From positions 372,001 through 436,000 of the forward strand of contig NZ_JAHPYF010000001.1 of NCBI RefSeq assembly GCF_019041915.1: a stretch of 64,000 nucleotides of DNA, read 5' to 3'. This document shows positions 35,105-43,354 of the stretch, in pieces; position 1 is the first letter of the stretch, and every line of letters starts with the position of its first letter. The notes under the pieces were generated by a model that did not search any database, was not told where the DNA came from, and saw nothing but the letters and a program-made list of their open reading frames with translations. The translations under genes and the position numbers were made by a program. Source of the DNA: Collinsella sp. MSK.8.10. Its GTDB lineage: Bacteria > Actinomycetota > Coriobacteriia > Coriobacteriales > Coriobacteriaceae.

Positions 35105-37081
35105 TTACGCTCCATCCCGCGCATGCTCGGGCTCAAACTCTTCAATCGCCGCCATAAACTGCTCGCCAAAGGCGTCGGCTTTTTTCTCGCCAATGCCGTT
35201 GACCTGGATCAGCTCCTCGCGCGTCTGTGGACGCAGGCGGCACAGGCCGCGCAGGGCCTTGTCGGAAAAGACCATATACGGCGCCATCTCCAGCTCCGTC
35301 GAGATCTCCTTGCGGAGGGCACGCAGGCGCTCGAACAGCTCGGCATCGTCGCCAACGCGCGGGCGCTGATCCAGCTCGGCCTCCTCGCGCAGCAGATCGA
35401 CGGCGCGGCGGGCGCAGGCCGAGGCCTTGCGCTTGGACGCGCGGCGCTTAACGGTAAAGGCGAACGCCTCGTCCTCGACCTCGCCGGCACGCGGACCCAG
35501 TCCCACGACCGGGTACTGCCCCTGCGAGGTGGCCAAATAACCACGACCGCACAGCTGCCCGACGATGTCCTTGATGCGCCCGACCGATTCGCTCGACAGC
35601 TCACCGTAGCCGCGGTCCTCGTCCAGATGCATCTGGCGAATGCGCTCGGTGTTGCCGCCGTGGAGCACGTCGGCGATCAGCGACTTGCCAAAGCGCATGG
35701 GACGCGTGGCCACATAGCGCACGGCGGCGCGGGCCATGCCGGTGACGTCCTCGACCTCGAACTGCGTGAGACAGTTGCTGCAGTTGCCGCAGCCCGCGGC
35801 GTCGTCTGCCGTGCCGCCCGCGGCGGCTGCCGCATGCTCGGCCGCGGCCTCATCGCCAAAGTAGCGCAGCATGTATTCGCGCAGACAGCCGGTGGTATTG
35901 CAGTAGCCCTCCATCTGGCTGAGCAGGCGATAACGGTTCTGGAGCGCCCACGCGCGCTGCTCGTCGTCGAGCGCCTCGTCGGCCGCATCGCCGCGGTCGA
36001 TCAAAAAGCGGCGCATACGAAAATCGTTACCGTTCCACAGCAAGTGACAGCTGGCCGGATCGCCATCGCGGCCAGCGCGGCCCGCCTCTTGGTAGTATGC
36101 CTCGATGCTCTCGGGCACGTTGTTGTGGATCACGTAGCGCACGTTGGGCTTGTCGATGCCCATGCCAAAGGCGTTGGTGGCAACCATCACCTGAATGTCA
36201 TCGTCGATAAAGGCACGCTGGCTCTGGCGGCGGGCGTCGTTGCCCATGCCGGCATGGTAGCGGCCAACGCGAATGCCGCTGGGTCCCAGCGCCTCGGCAA
36301 GCTCGCCCGCCAGCGCATCGACCGTCTTGCGAGTCGAGCAATACACGATGCCGCTCTCGCTCGAATGCGCAATCACGTAGTCGCGCACCCAGGCAGTCTT
36401 GGCCTTGTCGCCCATCTCCTCGCAACCAAAGTAGAGGTTCTTGCGATCGAAGCCCGTCACCACCGTCGCGGGGTTTTGCAGGCCGAGCATCTGCTGAATG
36501 TCCGCACGCACGCGCTCGGTCGCCGTAGCGGTAAAGGCCGCAACGATGGGGCGCTGCGGCAGGGAATCGATGAACTCACGAATCTGCAGATAGGCGGGGC
36601 GGAAATCCTGGCCCCATTGGCTCACGCAGTGGGCCTCGTCAATGGCCACGAGCGGCACGCCAATGCCGCCGTCGGCCGCAGCCTCCTGCGCAAAGGCTAA
36701 AAAGCGCGGCTCGAGCAGGCGCTCGGGCGCCACGTACATAAGCTGGTAGCGGCCCTCGCGTGCCCGTTTGAGCACGGTATTTTGCTGGGCCGGAGTAAGG
36801 CTGGAGTTGAGATAGCTGGGTCGCGCACCCGCCGCGAGCAACGCACGGGTCTGGTCCTCCATAAGCGACAGCAGCGGACTCACCACAAAGGTGATGCCGG
36901 GCAGCATGAGCGCGGGCACCTGGTAGCAAATGGACTTGCCGGCGCCCGTGGGCATAACGCCCAGCGCATCGCGACCGGCAAGGATCGCATCGACCATGCG
37001 GTCCTGTCCCGGGCGAAACGAGGTGTAGCCAAAATAGGCGCCGAGCGTGTCGAGCGCCATCTGCTGCATGCTATCGGTCAT
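35105..37081 (-). CDS. recQ: ATP-dependent DNA helicase RecQ
   Basis: A 3'-5' DNA helicase for repair of stalled forks. 658 residues. Walker A MPTGAGKSICYQVPAL, DEAH box (VAIDEAHCVSQWGQDFRP), GRAGRDG motif VI, then the RQC zinc module with CNTTGCLREYMLRYFGDE and CGNCSNC. A winged helix follows, and a C-terminal HRDC domain is placed at about 585-645. TDSMQQMALDTLGAYFGYTSFRPGQ is the typical N-terminus. The gene is followed without a gap by the GntR regulator gene, an unusual pairing. Confidence 0.96.
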   Translation of the reverse strand: MTDSMQQMALDTLGAYFGYTSFRPGQDRMVDAILAGRDALGVMPTGAGKSICYQVPALMLPGITFVVSPLLSLMEDQTRALLAAGARPSYLNSSLTPAQQNTVLKRAREGRYQLMYVAPERLLEPRFLAFAQEAAADGGIGVPLVAIDEAHCVSQWGQDFRPAYLQIREFIDSLPQRPIVAAFTATATERVRADIQQMLGLQNPATVVTGFDRKNLYFGCEEMGDKAKTAWVRDYVIAHSSESGIVYCSTRKTVDALAGELAEALGPSGIRVGRYHAGMGNDARRQSQRAFIDDDIQVMVATNAFGMGIDKPNVRYVIHNNVPESIEAYYQEAGRAGRDGDPASCHLLWNGNDFRMRRFLIDRGDAADEALDDEQRAWALQNRYRLLSQMEGYCNTTGCLREYMLRYFGDEAAAEHAAAAAGGTADDAAGCGNCSNCLTQFEVEDVTGMARAAVRYVATRPMRFGKSLIADVLHGGNTERIRQMHLDEDRGYGELSSESVGRIKDIVGQLCGRGYLATSQGQYPVVGLGPRAGEVEDEAFAFTVKRRASKRKASACARRAVDLLREEAELDQRPRVGDDAELFERLRALRKEISTELEMAPYMVFSDKALRGLCRLRPQTREELIQVNGIGEKKADAFGEQFMAAIEEFEPEHARDGA

Positions 37082-37177
37082 GGTTTCCTAACGTCCAAGT
37101 CATCTGCCGCCGATTATACGCCGCCACGCGGACCGGTGCCGCACGGCTGTCGGCCACGGGCAACGCAATCCAAAAGG

Positions 37178-37203
37178 AACGAGCGTGGGATTTTTGGACA
37201 CTT
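37178..37203 (-). repeat. Isolated ACGAGCGTGGGATTTTTGGAC unit
   Basis: Reads AACGAGCGTGGGATTTTTGG then ACAC on the plus strand, matching the units in the 26620-26797 array. It lies between recQ and a family II palindrome. Confidence 0.5.
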
Positions 37204-37263
37204 TCCCAACGGCTAATCTCTTGACAAGCGCGCAAACGTCGCTGGTTGAGCATAAGTCAGCGA

Positions 37264-37367
37264 AAACGCCCCTAAGCGAGCAAGGTGACGTGAAAGAGGA
37301 GGGAAGCGTACTTCGGTACGCGACCGACGATTGAACGTCAGATTGCCGCTTAGGGGCGTTTGCAGCG
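37264..37367 (+). repeat. Family II structured palindrome, copy C
   Basis: An outer stem of 15 perfect pairs (AAACGCCCCTAAGCG and complement), a one-base bulge, GCAA/TTGC, a GG/GA internal loop, and TGACGT/ACGTCA. The inner hairpin is GCGTAC-TTCG-GTACGC (37306-37321), a C(UUCG)G tetraloop in plus-strand RNA. The core matches 13008-13053. It lies just past the end of GntR gene 2. Confidence 0.75.
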
Positions 37368-37402
37368 TCGAGCCGTTACGCGGTTTGGTAAAACCGCGTA
37401 AC

Positions 37403-38122
37403 TTACATGACCATAACGTAGCGCGATCCCACGTAGTACTGCTTACCCATCAAAACCGGCTCGTCATCGGGACCGGTAAAGCCGGCACGCAGGTTGAGCA
37501 GCGGATCGTGCGGAGCAATGCCCAGCTCGGCCGCCTGCTCGGCGTTAGCTCGAACGGCCTCGACCGTACGGTAGCCAACCGAGACAATCGGCGTTCCGCC
37601 AACACGCTCGACCTCGGCAAAAATCGACTTGTCCTCAAGATCGGCCGTCAAAAGCTCACGGTAGGCGTCAAACGGCACAAAGATGTTCTCCTCAAAGATT
37701 GGCTCGCCGTCGGCCGTACGCACGCGCTTGATATGCAGCAGCAGCGCATCCTTCTGCAGGCCAAAGAACTCCATCTCGTTTTGGCGCGCCGGCACAATCT
37801 GGCGATCGACCACATGTGCACCGGCCTTCATGCCGTTGTTGGCACACAGCGCGGTAAACGTCTGCAACGTCGAGGCGTGAAACTGGCGGTTGATGTGCGG
37901 CGTGGAAACAAAGGTGCCGCGGCCCTGCTGCTTAACCAGGTAGCCATCGGAGCACAGCTCCTCGACGGCGCGGCGCACCGTGATGCGGCTCACCTCGTAC
38001 TGCTCGGCTAGCTCAAGCTCGGACGGAATACGCTCCTTGGGTGCATAAACACCTTTCTCGATCGCATCCTTGATTTCGTCATAAATCTGCTGGTAAAGCG
38101 GTGCATTTTTGGGTGTAGGCAT
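37403..38122 (-). CDS. GntR/UTRA transcriptional regulator 2
   Basis: A 239-residue regulator. N-terminal winged helix (about 5-75): PLYQQIYDEIKDAIEKGVYA, QYEVSRITVRRAVEELCSDG and the QGRGTFV wing. The C-terminal UTRA domain (about 85-235) includes LLLHIKRVRTADGEPIFEEN and DPLLNLRAGFTGPDDEPVLM. It resembles GntR regulator 1 closely. An imperfect dyad, TACGT-ATATA-ACGTC, lies 37 bases before its start and recurs before the PTS operon and the 44462 transporter gene, so it probably regulates itself and those genes. Confidence 0.9.
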   Translation of the reverse strand: MPTPKNAPLYQQIYDEIKDAIEKGVYAPKERIPSELELAEQYEVSRITVRRAVEELCSDGYLVKQQGRGTFVSTPHINRQFHASTLQTFTALCANNGMKAGAHVVDRQIVPARQNEMEFFGLQKDALLLHIKRVRTADGEPIFEENIFVPFDAYRELLTADLEDKSIFAEVERVGGTPIVSVGYRTVEAVRANAEQAAELGIAPHDPLLNLRAGFTGPDDEPVLMGKQYYVGSRYVMVM

Positions 38123-38158
38123 ATCTAATCACTCTTATCGAAATATCGAAATAACTAA

Positions 38159-38173
38159 TACGTATATAACGTC
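38159..38173. promoter_or_regulatory. Putative GntR operator, copy 1
   Basis: TACGT-ATATA-ACGTC. It shares the (A/T)ACGT-N5-ACGT pattern with 44310-44324 and, less exactly, 45583-45597. A TATCGAAA direct repeat (38136-38151) lies between it and the gene. Confidence 0.55.
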
Positions 38174-38212
38174 TAGTTTCATGTTACCTCATAATGATAA
38201 AACGATACACCC

Positions 38213-38258
38213 TCCCTACCAAAAAGCGACAGCTTCATTTTGGTAGGTTTTATCTGGG
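38213..38258. repeat. Dispersed CCAGATAAAACC palindrome, copy b
   Basis: CTACCAAAA and TTTTGGTAG pair, followed by GTTTTATCTGG. The centre has diverged (AGCGACAGCTTCA). Inverted relative to copy a. Confidence 0.65.
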
Positions 38259-38267
38259 CAAACGAAG

Positions 38268-38299
38268 GCCTCCCGAAAGCAGCGAGGCTTTCGGGAGGC
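38268..38299. terminator. Terminator of the YitT gene
   Basis: GCCTCCCGAAAGC pairs perfectly with GCTTTCGGGAGGC over 13 bases with a 6-base loop. The T run on the minus strand is weak (CTTCGTTTG). It follows the YitT stop by about 45 bases. Confidence 0.7.
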
Positions 38300-38342
38300 T
38301 CAAGCGGACAGGATTGCGCCGTGCCGGCAAAATGCCAACACT

Positions 38343-39350
38343 CTACCTGCCGTCGTCCTGCTGCAGGCTGTCCTGCTCGCTGAGGCGCGCCTGCCTGCTG
38401 GCCATGCGTGCGGGCTTGTCGGGATCGGGAACGGCCGTGGGCATGGGCTCGTCGACATGACCACCCCACCAGCCGCCCACAAAGTTGAGCGTGTGGAACA
38501 CGTTGATCACGGCGCCGGGATCAACGTCGCACACCAGCTTGATAATGTCCTGGCTCTCGTAGGTCGAGACAACGGTGTTCAGCAGGTACATCTTTTCGCG
38601 GCTGTATCCGCCGACGACCTCGGCGCAGCTAATGCCGTGCTGAAAATGGTTTACGTAGGCAGTCATGACCTCGTCTGCCTTACGCGTCGTGATCTGCAGC
38701 GTCACGCGGTCGTAGCGACGATAGAAACTGTCGATGGTCTTGGTCGAAATAAACTGGAACACGATGGAATACGCCGCCTTGTCCCAGCCAAACATAAAGC
38801 CAAAGATCGCCAGGATAAAGCAGTTGAAACCAAAGATGACGCCCCAGATGGTCTTGCCCGTGTGGTTGGAAACCCACAGCGCGATAAAATCGGTGCCGCC
38901 GGTGGATGCGCCGGATTTAAGCGCGATGGCAGCGCCCAGACCCGAGACCACGCCGCCAAAAATGATTAGCATGATCTTGTCGCCCAAAAATGGAGCGAAG
39001 TGAAAGACGTTAAGGAACAGCGACGAGAGCACGACCTGCATCATCGAGAAGATGACAAAGCGCTTGCTGATGCCGCTCCAACATAGGAGTGCCACGGGGA
39101 TGTTGAGCGCGAGCATACCGAGCGAGATGTCGATGTGAACGCCGCCCAGCGAAGTAACGCGATCGAGCAGGACCGCGACGCCGGTGAGACCGCTCGGAAG
39201 CAGGTCGGCGGGCTGAATGAACGCCTGGATCAGGAATGTTTGGAGGACGGCGGAAATGGTGACCGCCACGGCAGTAATGGCACGGCGGACGATGGTGAGG
39301 CGGCCGAGCACGAGCACGCGGTCCGTGAGCTGATCGATGGCGTTCGCCAC
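38343..39350 (-). CDS. YitT-family membrane protein
   Basis: A 335-residue protein with five or six membrane helices in the first 215 residues (QTFLIQAFIQPADLLPSGLTG, SLGMLALNIPVALLCW, GGVVSGLGAAIALKSGASTGGTDF). A soluble DUF2179 domain of about 80 residues follows (VTLQITTRKADEVMTAYVNH, KMYLLNTVVSTYESQDIIKL). It ends in a charged tail. The family has no settled function; transport has been suggested. GSGTD-like motifs such as ASTGGTDF are typical. Likely a single gene. Confidence 0.87.
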   Translation of the reverse strand: MANAIDQLTDRVLVLGRLTIVRRAITAVAVTISAVLQTFLIQAFIQPADLLPSGLTGVAVLLDRVTSLGGVHIDISLGMLALNIPVALLCWSGISKRFVIFSMMQVVLSSLFLNVFHFAPFLGDKIMLIIFGGVVSGLGAAIALKSGASTGGTDFIALWVSNHTGKTIWGVIFGFNCFILAIFGFMFGWDKAAYSIVFQFISTKTIDSFYRRYDRVTLQITTRKADEVMTAYVNHFQHGISCAEVVGGYSREKMYLLNTVVSTYESQDIIKLVCDVDPGAVINVFHTLNFVGGWWGGHVDEPMPTAVPDPDKPARMASRQARLSEQDSLQQDDGR

Positions 39351-39490
39351 GTAGGTTCCTTTCGAAGGCAGATATAGTTGTGGGGCATGCCCGCGATTGT
39401 AGCATGGAGCGTGCGGGGGCGCTTCAATTCACCCTCTCTCGACAACCAAAGCGGGACCAACAGTCTCCACGACCAAAGGCCCAAATTACC

Positions 39491-39608
39491 AGTGAGTAGA
39501 CTTTTTACGATCTGCCGAGCACACCCAAAACCGCCACCCCTGTGACCTGCGGTTTTGCTAGAGCAGATGCACTTTGTGCTCGTACTGCACCAAAAAGTCT
39601 ACTCACTT
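39491..39608. repeat. Branched 118-bp palindrome
   Basis: AGTGAGTAGACTTTTT (39491-39506) pairs perfectly with AAAAAGTCTACTCACT (39593-39608). Inside are TCTGC/GCAGA and AAAACCGC/GCGGTTTT (39527-39534, 39549-39556). This would fold as one long arm with inner hairpins. It is intergenic, between YitT and the HAD gene. Confidence 0.7.
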
Positions 39609-39705
39609 AGTCCGAATCGAAGCCAAACGAATCCAAATAGAGGACAAATTAAGCCAATCCGCAGCAAAAGACGCATGAACCAATGCTTCTCGCGGCGGAT
39701 TGACA

Positions 39706-40335
39706 CTACAAAGCGGCCAAAATGTCGGTCAGGCTGTCGATGACAACGTCGGCGGCGGACTGATCTAGGTTGACGCCCTCGTGCGGACGCAGCGCCAGGA
39801 CGCGGGCGCCGGAGCGCTTGCCGGCCTCGATGCCCAAAGGCGAATCCTCGATAACCAGGCACTCGGCAGGCTCCACCCCCAGCGCCTCCATGGCGCGCAG
39901 GTAGATCTCGGGGTCGGGCTTAAACGCGCTGCACTCGTGACCACTGATGGTGTAGTCCAGCACGTCGGCGATACCGGCAATCTCCACCAGCTCGTCAATA
40001 AGCTCGCGATAGGACGAGCTCGCGATGGCGCACTTCACGCCGCGCTCGTGCAGCTCACGCATCACCGGCTCCGCCTGCTCGTTGAGCAGCTCGGCATACG
40101 GAACGGGATGGTCCGGGCTATAAACCTGCTTGTACTCCACGCGCAGGCGCTCGCGCAGCTCAACATCGTCGGGCACCAGCGCCTCCCAAATGGCAGGCTC
40201 GTTAGACCCCGAAAGATCGGGAATCTCGTCAAAGTGGAACCCCTTCTCTTCCATAAACGCCACGCGGCGGCGGTTGTAGAACCACTCGGTATCGACCAGC
40301 ACTCCGTCCATGTCAAACAGCACTGCCTTGATCAT
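39706..40335 (-). CDS. HAD-family sugar-phosphate phosphatase/mutase-like protein
   Basis: A 209-residue HAD-superfamily hydrolase of the beta-phosphoglucomutase/phosphatase type. Motif I DMDGVLVDTE gives the nucleophile Asp and acid/base Asp. A helical cap follows (RRRVAFMEEKGFHFDEIPDL), then motif II CAIASSSYRELIDELVE, motif III Lys in FKPDPEIYLRAMEALG and motif IV VIEDSPLGIEAGKRSG. Start ATG 40335 behind GGGAGGAG. It is downstream of the PTS-SIS operon but separated by a strong terminator and a repeat, so it may be expressed separately. A role on a product of the sugar cluster is a guess. Confidence 0.88.
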   Translation of the reverse strand: MIKAVLFDMDGVLVDTEWFYNRRRVAFMEEKGFHFDEIPDLSGSNEPAIWEALVPDDVELRERLRVEYKQVYSPDHPVPYAELLNEQAEPVMRELHERGVKCAIASSSYRELIDELVEIAGIADVLDYTISGHECSAFKPDPEIYLRAMEALGVEPAECLVIEDSPLGIEAGKRSGARVLALRPHEGVNLDQSAADVVIDSLTDILAAL

Positions 40336-40349
40336 ATGCATCTCCTCCC

Positions 40350-40395
40350 ACCTGCCAAAAAGGGACAGGTTTATTTTGGTAGGTTTTATCTGGGG
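40350..40395. repeat. Dispersed CCAGATAAAACC palindrome, copy c
   Basis: ACCTGCCAAAAAGGGACAGG, then TTTATTTTGGTAGGTTTTAT, then CTGGG. It is the reverse complement of copy a with few changes. It abuts the ribosome-binding site of the HAD gene. Confidence 0.75.
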
Positions 40396-40429
40396 CTTTA
40401 TGACGCGACAGACACGCCCTCCCCAGAGC

Positions 40430-40461
40430 AAAAAAGGGGATGGGGCGCAAACCCCATCCCC
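40430..40461 (-). terminator. Terminator of the PTS-SIS operon
   Basis: GGGGATGGGG pairs with CCCCATCCCC around CGCAAA, with a T6 run on the minus strand, 35 bases past the SIS gene 2 stop. Confidence 0.88.
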
Positions 40462-40495
40462 TCTCAATCAACCCGTAAGGTCTACTTACTTGTGA

Positions 40496-41479
40496 TTAGT
40501 AGGAAAGCTTCCACATGTAGCGACGCATGGTCAGCGGGTGCTGACGGGCCTCGGCGATCTGGTTGCCGTACTCGCGCATAACGGCGAGGTGCAGCAGCGG
40601 GTTGAAGTAGGTGATGACGCTCGCGGGCACGGCGTCAGCCAGGCCGTAGTCCTTGGAGTCGATCAGAGCGACCTTGGCACCCATGCGCTCAAGGAAGGTG
40701 AGGGCGCGAGCGTCCATCGGACGGGTGGCGCCATCGGACATGAAGAAGACGTAGGGCTTACCCTCGGTGGAAACCTCGAACGGGCCGTGGAAGTACTCGC
40801 CGGTGTTGTAGGCGGCGGCGTCGATCCACTGCATCTCGGTGAACAGGAAGGCGGCGTGAGAATAAGCCATCTTCTCGGAGGCACCGGAAGCCATGAAGTA
40901 GATCATCTTGTCGTCCTTGAAGTCCTCGGCGAACTTCTTGGCGAGCTTCTTGCAGTGCTGAGCGGCGTTCTCGCAGAGATCGAAGATGTTGGTGAGGCCG
41001 GTGATCATGTCCTCGTAGTGGTCATAACCCTCGGTCTGCTGAAGGATCTCGAGAGCAAGAGCGATGGCGTAGCCGGGCTTCTCGCACTTGGCAGCGTAGT
41101 TGGCGTGGAAGCCGTGGACGATGACGTGGTCGGCGTCGACGGTCAGAGCGGAGCCAGCCTTGTTGGTGAGGGAGACGACCGGGCAGTTGTGCTTCTTGGC
41201 GGTCTTGTTGGCCTCGACGGTCTCGGGCGTGGAGCCACCGAGGGAGCAGGTGATCACGAAGGTGTGCTCGTTGACCCAGGAGGGCGTGTCGTAGTTGAAC
41301 TCGTTAGCGGTGAAGATCTGAACGTTCAGCTTGTCCGTGTTGTTGGCCAGGAAGTACTTGGCGGGGTACAGGTCGGACATGGAAGCACCGCAGCCGACGA
41401 AGGCGACGCTGTGGATCTCGTGGTTGGACAGGACGTCAGCGACGATCTGCTTAGGGAGGTTAAGGTCGATCTCGTACAT
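40496..41479 (-). CDS. SIS-domain sugar-phosphate enzyme, FrlB-like deglycase (paralogue 2)
   Basis: A 327-residue two-SIS-domain protein. First domain: VAFVGCGASMSDLYPAKYFL and TFVITCSLGGSTPETVEANK. Second domain: IYFMASGASEKMAYSHAAFL and YNTGEYFHGPFEVSTEG; C-terminus LTMRRYMWKLSY. The YFHGPFE and RRYM motifs are shared with paralogues 1 and 3. It is the last gene of IIAB-IIC-IID-SIS, an order like that of the Salmonella gfr type (PTS plus deglycase), so the PTS should import and phosphorylate the compound this enzyme cleaves. ATG 41479 with AAAGGA 9 bases upstream is preferred to ATG 41488, which has no spacing. Substrate not proven. Confidence 0.85.
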   Translation of the reverse strand: MYEIDLNLPKQIVADVLSNHEIHSVAFVGCGASMSDLYPAKYFLANNTDKLNVQIFTANEFNYDTPSWVNEHTFVITCSLGGSTPETVEANKTAKKHNCPVVSLTNKAGSALTVDADHVIVHGFHANYAAKCEKPGYAIALALEILQQTEGYDHYEDMITGLTNIFDLCENAAQHCKKLAKKFAEDFKDDKMIYFMASGASEKMAYSHAAFLFTEMQWIDAAAYNTGEYFHGPFEVSTEGKPYVFFMSDGATRPMDARALTFLERMGAKVALIDSKDYGLADAVPASVITYFNPLLHLAVMREYGNQIAEARQHPLTMRRYMWKLSY

Positions 41480-41571
41480 CTGACACATTCCTTTCGATTT
41501 TTGCGGCGCCACATTGCCGGGCGCACGCAGGGTTACCGTGATTTGGACCGAGTCGCCGGCCCGTTGAGGAT

Positions 41572-41642
41572 GTGACAAAGGGACTGCCCTTTGTCACGTA
41601 TAGGGATGGAAGCCTGCCTGGGGTATGGGATGCCAGGCAGGC
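41572..41642. other. Two intercistronic stem-loops between IID and SIS gene 2
   Basis: GTGACAAAGGG/CCCTTTGTCAC (41572-41597) and GCCTGCCTGG/CCAGGCAGGC (41612-41642) are perfect 11- and 10-bp hairpins without T runs. They probably stabilise the PTS mRNA or lower read-through into the SIS gene. Confidence 0.6.
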
Positions 41643-41676
41643 TCCCCGGGGAAAGCGGTTAGACGCTTGGTCGCGA

Positions 41677-42510
41677 CTAGGCCAGGATGCCGGCCGCGGA
41701 GAGGGCGATGCCGCCCACGATGGCGATCACGAGAAGCCAACCGGTGTTGACGTTCTTCTTGATGAGCCAGTACATAAGGCCGGTGAGGCCGAGGGAGATC
41801 ATCTGAGGCATCATGCCGTCCAGGATGTCCTGGATAACGACGGTGCCCTCAGCGAACTGCAGCGGGGTGGTGGCGCCGATCAGCGTAGCGATCATGCCGC
41901 CCACGGACATAAGACCCACGATGCCGCAGACATACATGAGCTTCTCCATGAGGTCGCCGCCCTGAAGCTTGCTCAGGTACTCGTGACCGCCCTGATAGCC
42001 CATCTTGGCTGCGAACCAAGTGATCAGCACGGAGGGCACGATGGAAATGAGCATGGCCAGGATCGGGCCCATGATGGAGCCCTGCTGAGCCAGCTGAACG
42101 CCCAGGCCAAAGGCGATAACGCGGATGGTGCCCTGGAAGAAGGAGTCACCGATGCCGGAAAGCGGACCCATGAGGGAGGTCTTGACCGCGTTGATCGAAT
42201 CGGGATCGAAGTTCTCGGGATCCTTGGCGTACTCCTCCTCCATGGAGGCGGAGAGGCCCAGGATGAAAGCGCTCGTCTGCGGGGTGCAGTTGTAGAACGC
42301 CATGTGACGGTGGTAAGCCTCTTTCTTAGCAGCGAGCTGCTTGGGGTCGGACTCATCCGGATAGAGGCGATCGAGCGTGGGAACCATGCCGTAGAGGAAG
42401 CCCATGTTCATCTGACGCTCGTAGTTCCAAGAGGCCTGGATGGCCCAGGAGCGCCAGAAGAACTGGCTGACCTTCTTGTTCAGGGACACGTCCTTGGTTG
42501 CGGTTGCCAT
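41677..42510 (-). CDS. Mannose-family PTS transporter subunit IID
   Basis: A 277-residue membrane component that, with IIC, forms the sugar channel. It begins MATATKDVSLNKKVSQFFWR and contains SWNYERQMNMGFLYGMVPTL, FYNCTPQTSAFILGLSASME, SLMGPLSGIGDSFFQGTIR and a C-terminal helix LLVIAIVGGIALSAAGILA. All are typical of EIID-Man. ATG 42510 with AAGGAGGA is used; the upstream in-frame codons overlap the IIC end. Third gene of the operon, 13 bases past IIC. Confidence 0.94.
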   Translation of the reverse strand: MATATKDVSLNKKVSQFFWRSWAIQASWNYERQMNMGFLYGMVPTLDRLYPDESDPKQLAAKKEAYHRHMAFYNCTPQTSAFILGLSASMEEEYAKDPENFDPDSINAVKTSLMGPLSGIGDSFFQGTIRVIAFGLGVQLAQQGSIMGPILAMLISIVPSVLITWFAAKMGYQGGHEYLSKLQGGDLMEKLMYVCGIVGLMSVGGMIATLIGATTPLQFAEGTVVIQDILDGMMPQMISLGLTGLMYWLIKKNVNTGWLLVIAIVGGIALSAAGILA

Positions 42511-42523
42511 AGTGTGTTCCTCC

Positions 42524-43318
42524 TTAGTCTTCGTCGTCTTCGAGCGGATCGTAGTCGGAATCGACACCGGCGGCTGCATGGGAACCATTGAACTTGAAGC
42601 CCATGAAGACGACAGCCAGGCACACGCCGATCAGAGCGACCGCGATGACGGACAGGTTGAGGTAAGCGGCGAGCAGGAAACCGATGAACAGGAACGGAGT
42701 CATACCCTTCTTGATCATCATGGTGAGCAGCAGGGCCAAGCCGTAGGCGGTCATGATCTTGGTCGAAACGTTAAGACCAGTGGACAGCCACTCGGGAACC
42801 ATGTTGACGATGGCCTGAACCAGGTCGGTGCCAACAAAGACGGCGAGGAAGATCGGCAGGAAGTACATGATGGCGTACAGACCGGAGCCGGCGCAGATGT
42901 GCATACGGTAGGCGGTCTTGAACTTTCCGTTATCGATCGCGCTATCTGCCACATGGGTGAGGGCGGCGATGATGGAACGGAACACGATGCCGAGGAGCTG
43001 ACCCAGGACGGCGACCGGGATGGCGATCGTCATGGCGGTCTCGGCGGAAGCATCGGTCAGGCACGCAAAGGCAGCGGCCACGATGCCGCCCAGGACCATA
43101 TCGGGCGGAACGGCGGCGCCGACCTGCACCAGGCCCATGGACACGAGCTCGACGGCGGCACCGACGGCAAGGCCGGTGGGCACATCGCCCAGCAGCAGAC
43201 CGACGAGCGTAGCGCCAACGAGGGGCTGCTCGAAGTTAAGACGACCGAGCAGGCGGGAGTCCCACATGCAGAACACGCCGACGAGGCCGACGAGCACCGC
43301 ACTGATGAACGTATTCAT
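42524..43318 (-). CDS. Mannose-family PTS transporter subunit IIC
   Basis: A 264-residue, highly hydrophobic protein. Typical EIIC-Man pattern: GVFCMWDSRLLGRLNFEQPL, GLLLGDVPTGLAVGAAVELV and VPPDMVLGGIVAAAFA. About seven membrane segments and an acidic tail DYDPLEDDED. It works with IID to pass the sugar while IIB phosphorylates it. The gene lies 36 bases after IIAB. Confidence 0.94.
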   Translation of the reverse strand: MNTFISAVLVGLVGVFCMWDSRLLGRLNFEQPLVGATLVGLLLGDVPTGLAVGAAVELVSMGLVQVGAAVPPDMVLGGIVAAAFACLTDASAETAMTIAIPVAVLGQLLGIVFRSIIAALTHVADSAIDNGKFKTAYRMHICAGSGLYAIMYFLPIFLAVFVGTDLVQAIVNMVPEWLSTGLNVSTKIMTAYGLALLLTMMIKKGMTPFLFIGFLLAAYLNLSVIAVALIGVCLAVVFMGFKFNGSHAAAGVDSDYDPLEDDED

Positions 43319-43354
43319 ACCCTTCTCCTTTCAGTCAGGCAAAAGCCTGGTTGA

